The notes under the pieces were generated by a model, which saw nothing but the letters and a program-made list of their open reading frames with translations, was not told the origin of the DNA and did not search any database. A DNA stretch of 45,188 bases from Bryobacterales bacterium (GTDB taxonomy: Bacteria > Acidobacteriota > Terriglobia > Bryobacterales > Bryobacteraceae), in assembly GCA_003167495.1 (NCBI GenBank), contig PMSX01000389.1, positions 1-45,188 on the forward strand, given 5' to 3'. Of the stretch, positions 43,363-45,188 are shown in pieces. A program made the translations under genes and the position numbers. Within the stretch, counting starts at the first letter, position 1. Every line of letters begins with the position of its first letter.

Positions 43363-45188
43363 TTAACGGCTCGTGACTCGCTCAACGTTGACTTCGATAA
43401 AGGAGGCATTGCGCGGGGCGTGATAAATTCGTTCGGTGGCTGGGACGAAATCGCTAGGTTTGGCGTCTGGAATCTCGGTGAAAGTCTGCGGGTTACGGTC
43501 GGTAAGCGGGAACCACGAACTCTGCACCTGCACCATAATGCGGTGCCCCCTTTTGAAGCAATGGTAGACGTCGGGCATGGTAAAGCGAATCTCTTCGACC
43601 TTGCCTGGCGTGAAAGGCTCGGGTTGGGCGAAGCTCTTGCGAAACTTACCGCGGAACGGTTCGCCGCGAACCAATTGTTGGTAGCCCACCATGTTGCCAG
43701 CCGCATCGGAAGGGTACACGTCGATGAGTTTGACGTCGAAGTCTGAATCGGTGCCCGAAGTGGAGACGAACAAATTGGGCGAAATGGGGCCGGCCAAGGT
43801 GACATCCGCGCCAAGGGGATCCGTGACGTAGCTAACGACATCTTTTCGATCGTCCAGGAAGCGTTGGTCGGCGATCATGTATTCCTTGGCCATGTTCTGC
43901 GGCGCTTTTAACATGTAGGGTACCGGGTCAGCGGGGTCGCTCACATACTCGTCGAAGGCGGTTTGTTCGACGAGCGGTTTGAGCGAAAGCTTTCCACCGC
44001 CGTGAAGGTAGAGCCGGAGCTTTTGCTGCGCTGTGGGCGGAGGCCATCGCGTCAGAGATTTCCACTGGTTGTCGCCGGTTTCAAACATCAAAGCGGGCGG
44101 CTGGCCGGCGGGGCTTGCGTCTTTCAAATATTGCTTAAAGAAATGCAGTTCCGCGTCGCGCAACACCTCTGCGGTTTCGGAGCCGAAATTGATATCGCCA
44201 AGCTTGTCCCCTTTGCCGAAACTCCAGGCACCGTGGGCCCAAGGCCCCATGATGAGTTTGCAGACAGTGTCGGGAGATTGCAGCCGTATCGCTCGATAGG
44301 TCGTGAGAGTGCCCGAAAGATCTTCGGCGTCGTACCACCCGCCGACCATGAGAACCGCCGGTATCACGGCTTTCAGGTGCGGCAGAACGTTGCGCACTTG
44401 CCAGAAGCTGTCTTCCGTGGTGTGGCGGTACATGTCCGTCCAATAAGGGTTCTTGTTGAGGAGATAGAGGCGGTCTGAATCGGCTAGCGGGCCCATTGCC
44501 AAATAGAACTTATAGGAATCGTTCGTGCCGTAGTCGAAGGGTGCGATGTCCGCCGAAGCTACCGGGTTCTTTTGTTTGTTGAAACCCGTAAAGAACGAGA
44601 AATTGGCGACGAGAAAAAATGCGCCGTTGTGATAGCCGTCGTCGCCGTGGTAGAGGTCGGCCATGGGCGCTTGCGGAGAGGCGGCGACCAAGGCGGGGTG
44701 GGAACGAATCAGGCCGCACGTTGTGTAGTAGCCGTTGTAGGAAGTGCCGATCATGCCCACCTTACCGTTGCTGGGAATGTTTTTGACGAGCCAGTCGATC
44801 GTGTCGTAGGTGTCGCTGGCCTCGTCGGTTTCCGCCGGGCCACTGAAAACGTCTTTGACAGGCCGCACATCGACAAATTCGCCTTCGGACATGAAGCGGC
44901 CGCGGACGTCCTGAAAAGCGAAGATGAATTTCTCTTCGGCAAATCCCAATGGGCCGAGATCGTTCGGGTACCTTTCGGGGCCGTAGGGGCCCACGCTGTA
45001 TGGGGTGCGAGTGAGCAAGATCGGCAAGGCGCCGGTGTAGCTGCGAGGCACATAAACGGCAGTGTAGAGCTTGATTCAGTCGCGCATGGCGATCCGGTAT
45101 TCGGTTTTGTAGTAGTTACTTTGAACGTCGAAATCAGTGACAGTTGCGCCAGACGCCAATGGAAGGACAAATAGCAAGGCGCATGGGG
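43363..45188 (-). pseudogene. CocE/NonD-family hydrolase, interrupted by TGA and cut by the window edge
   Basis: From 45075 down to 43363 the frame is open and encodes a nearly complete X-Pro dipeptidyl-peptidase/CocE-type serine hydrolase: the nucleophile lies in GMIGTSYNGYYT, with PWAHGAW and the C-terminal jelly-roll (DVTLAGPISPNLFVSTSGTD). Upstream in the same frame the signal peptide (CALLFVLPLASGA) and YYKTEYRIAMRD are present, then TGA at 45078-45076, then IKLYTAVYVPRSYTG. Family members read MRDGxKL here, so a GGA to TGA change would explain the stop. Reinitiation at GTG 45051 could give a 562-residue product without its signal peptide. The gene start lies beyond the window. Confidence 0.85.

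Noticed and set aside
4437..45188. Stop-codon reassignment or selenocysteine as the cause of the in-frame stops
   Set aside because: TAG occurs once and TGA twice at positions where homologues have different residues, TGA serves as a normal stop elsewhere in the window, and no SECIS-like structure or sel genes are seen; mutation or sequencing error is simpler.
1..45188. Prophage, transposon or integrative element
   Set aside because: No integrase, transposase, structural phage gene or long flanking direct repeat was found. The single tRNA (38275-38350) has no duplicate of its 3' end that I could see nearby.

Overview
The window looks like a chromosomal segment from an uncultured or little-studied acidobacterium, most likely of the Solibacter/Bryobacter group. 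That placement rests on gene content only: two tandem proteins with the VWFA-related domain typical of Acidobacteria, a remnant of an Oar-like TonB-dependent receptor with an N-terminal carboxypeptidase-regulatory domain, a 4TM-LytS kinase with a LytTR regulator, paired FtsX/MacB-type permeases, DinB and DUF1572 proteins, and a PEGA/TPR membrane protein. It has not been tested by a search. There is no phage, transposase or CRISPR array.

Layout. 1-3127 (minus): a YSC84-like lipid-binding protein (cut by the window edge), hemG, hemE and rbfA. 3275-5496 (minus): a RES/Xre toxin-antitoxin module with a frameshifted toxin, then a TPR protein gene broken by a frameshift and an amber codon. 5741-10323 (plus): a Mo-hydroxylase pair (2Fe-2S subunit and Tat-exported molybdopterin subunit), then a LytS-type kinase and LytTR regulator. 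10337-11348 (minus): a chimeric wreck of a TonB-dependent receptor fused to the tail of a glycerophosphodiester phosphodiesterase. 11630-13558: copper amine oxidase. 13564-14138 (minus): an intact DUF433 antitoxin followed by a heavily decayed DUF5615 toxin. 14232-19448 (plus): epimerase-like TIM barrel, DapA-family lyase/aldolase, two DinB-like proteins, an SGNH esterase and an alpha/beta hydrolase, tightly packed. 19544-20204: an apparently intact higBA module with a good sigma70-type promoter. 20294-23430: TolC-like protein and an M1 aminopeptidase. 23821-30915: a large PEGA/TPR membrane protein with a structured leader, an outer-membrane beta-barrel and two ABC permeases without an ATPase. 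31030-32885: a TPR-like membrane protein and a dGTPase. 32927-33484 (minus): a second, decayed RES/Xre module. 33485-34320: a gene-free, compositionally odd stretch with a 15-bp perfect inverted repeat. 34321-38182: two VWA-domain proteins. 38275-38350: tRNA-Lys(CUU). 38393-45188: a membrane-bound heterodisulfide-reductase-like Fe-S protein, a UDP-glucuronate decarboxylase-like SDR, msrA, an rRNA pseudouridine synthase, small exported proteins, and a CocE/NonD hydrolase interrupted by TGA and cut by the right edge.

The most striking signal is gene decay next to intact housekeeping genes. Of four toxin-antitoxin loci, only higBA looks intact; in the other three the toxin frame is broken, and in one (DUF433/DUF5615) the antitoxin is kept whole while the toxin carries a stop and several indels. 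The TPR gene, the receptor/phosphodiesterase chimera and the CocE hydrolase are also broken. Single-base lesions (a missing C in a C-run, an extra A, TGA or TAG in frame) could partly be sequencing errors, but the deletion chimera and the multiply hit toxins cannot be explained that way. I found no clearly new multi-gene system. The best candidates for something undescribed are the PEGA/TPR protein with its leader and neighbours, and the inverted-repeat element at 33774-33903.
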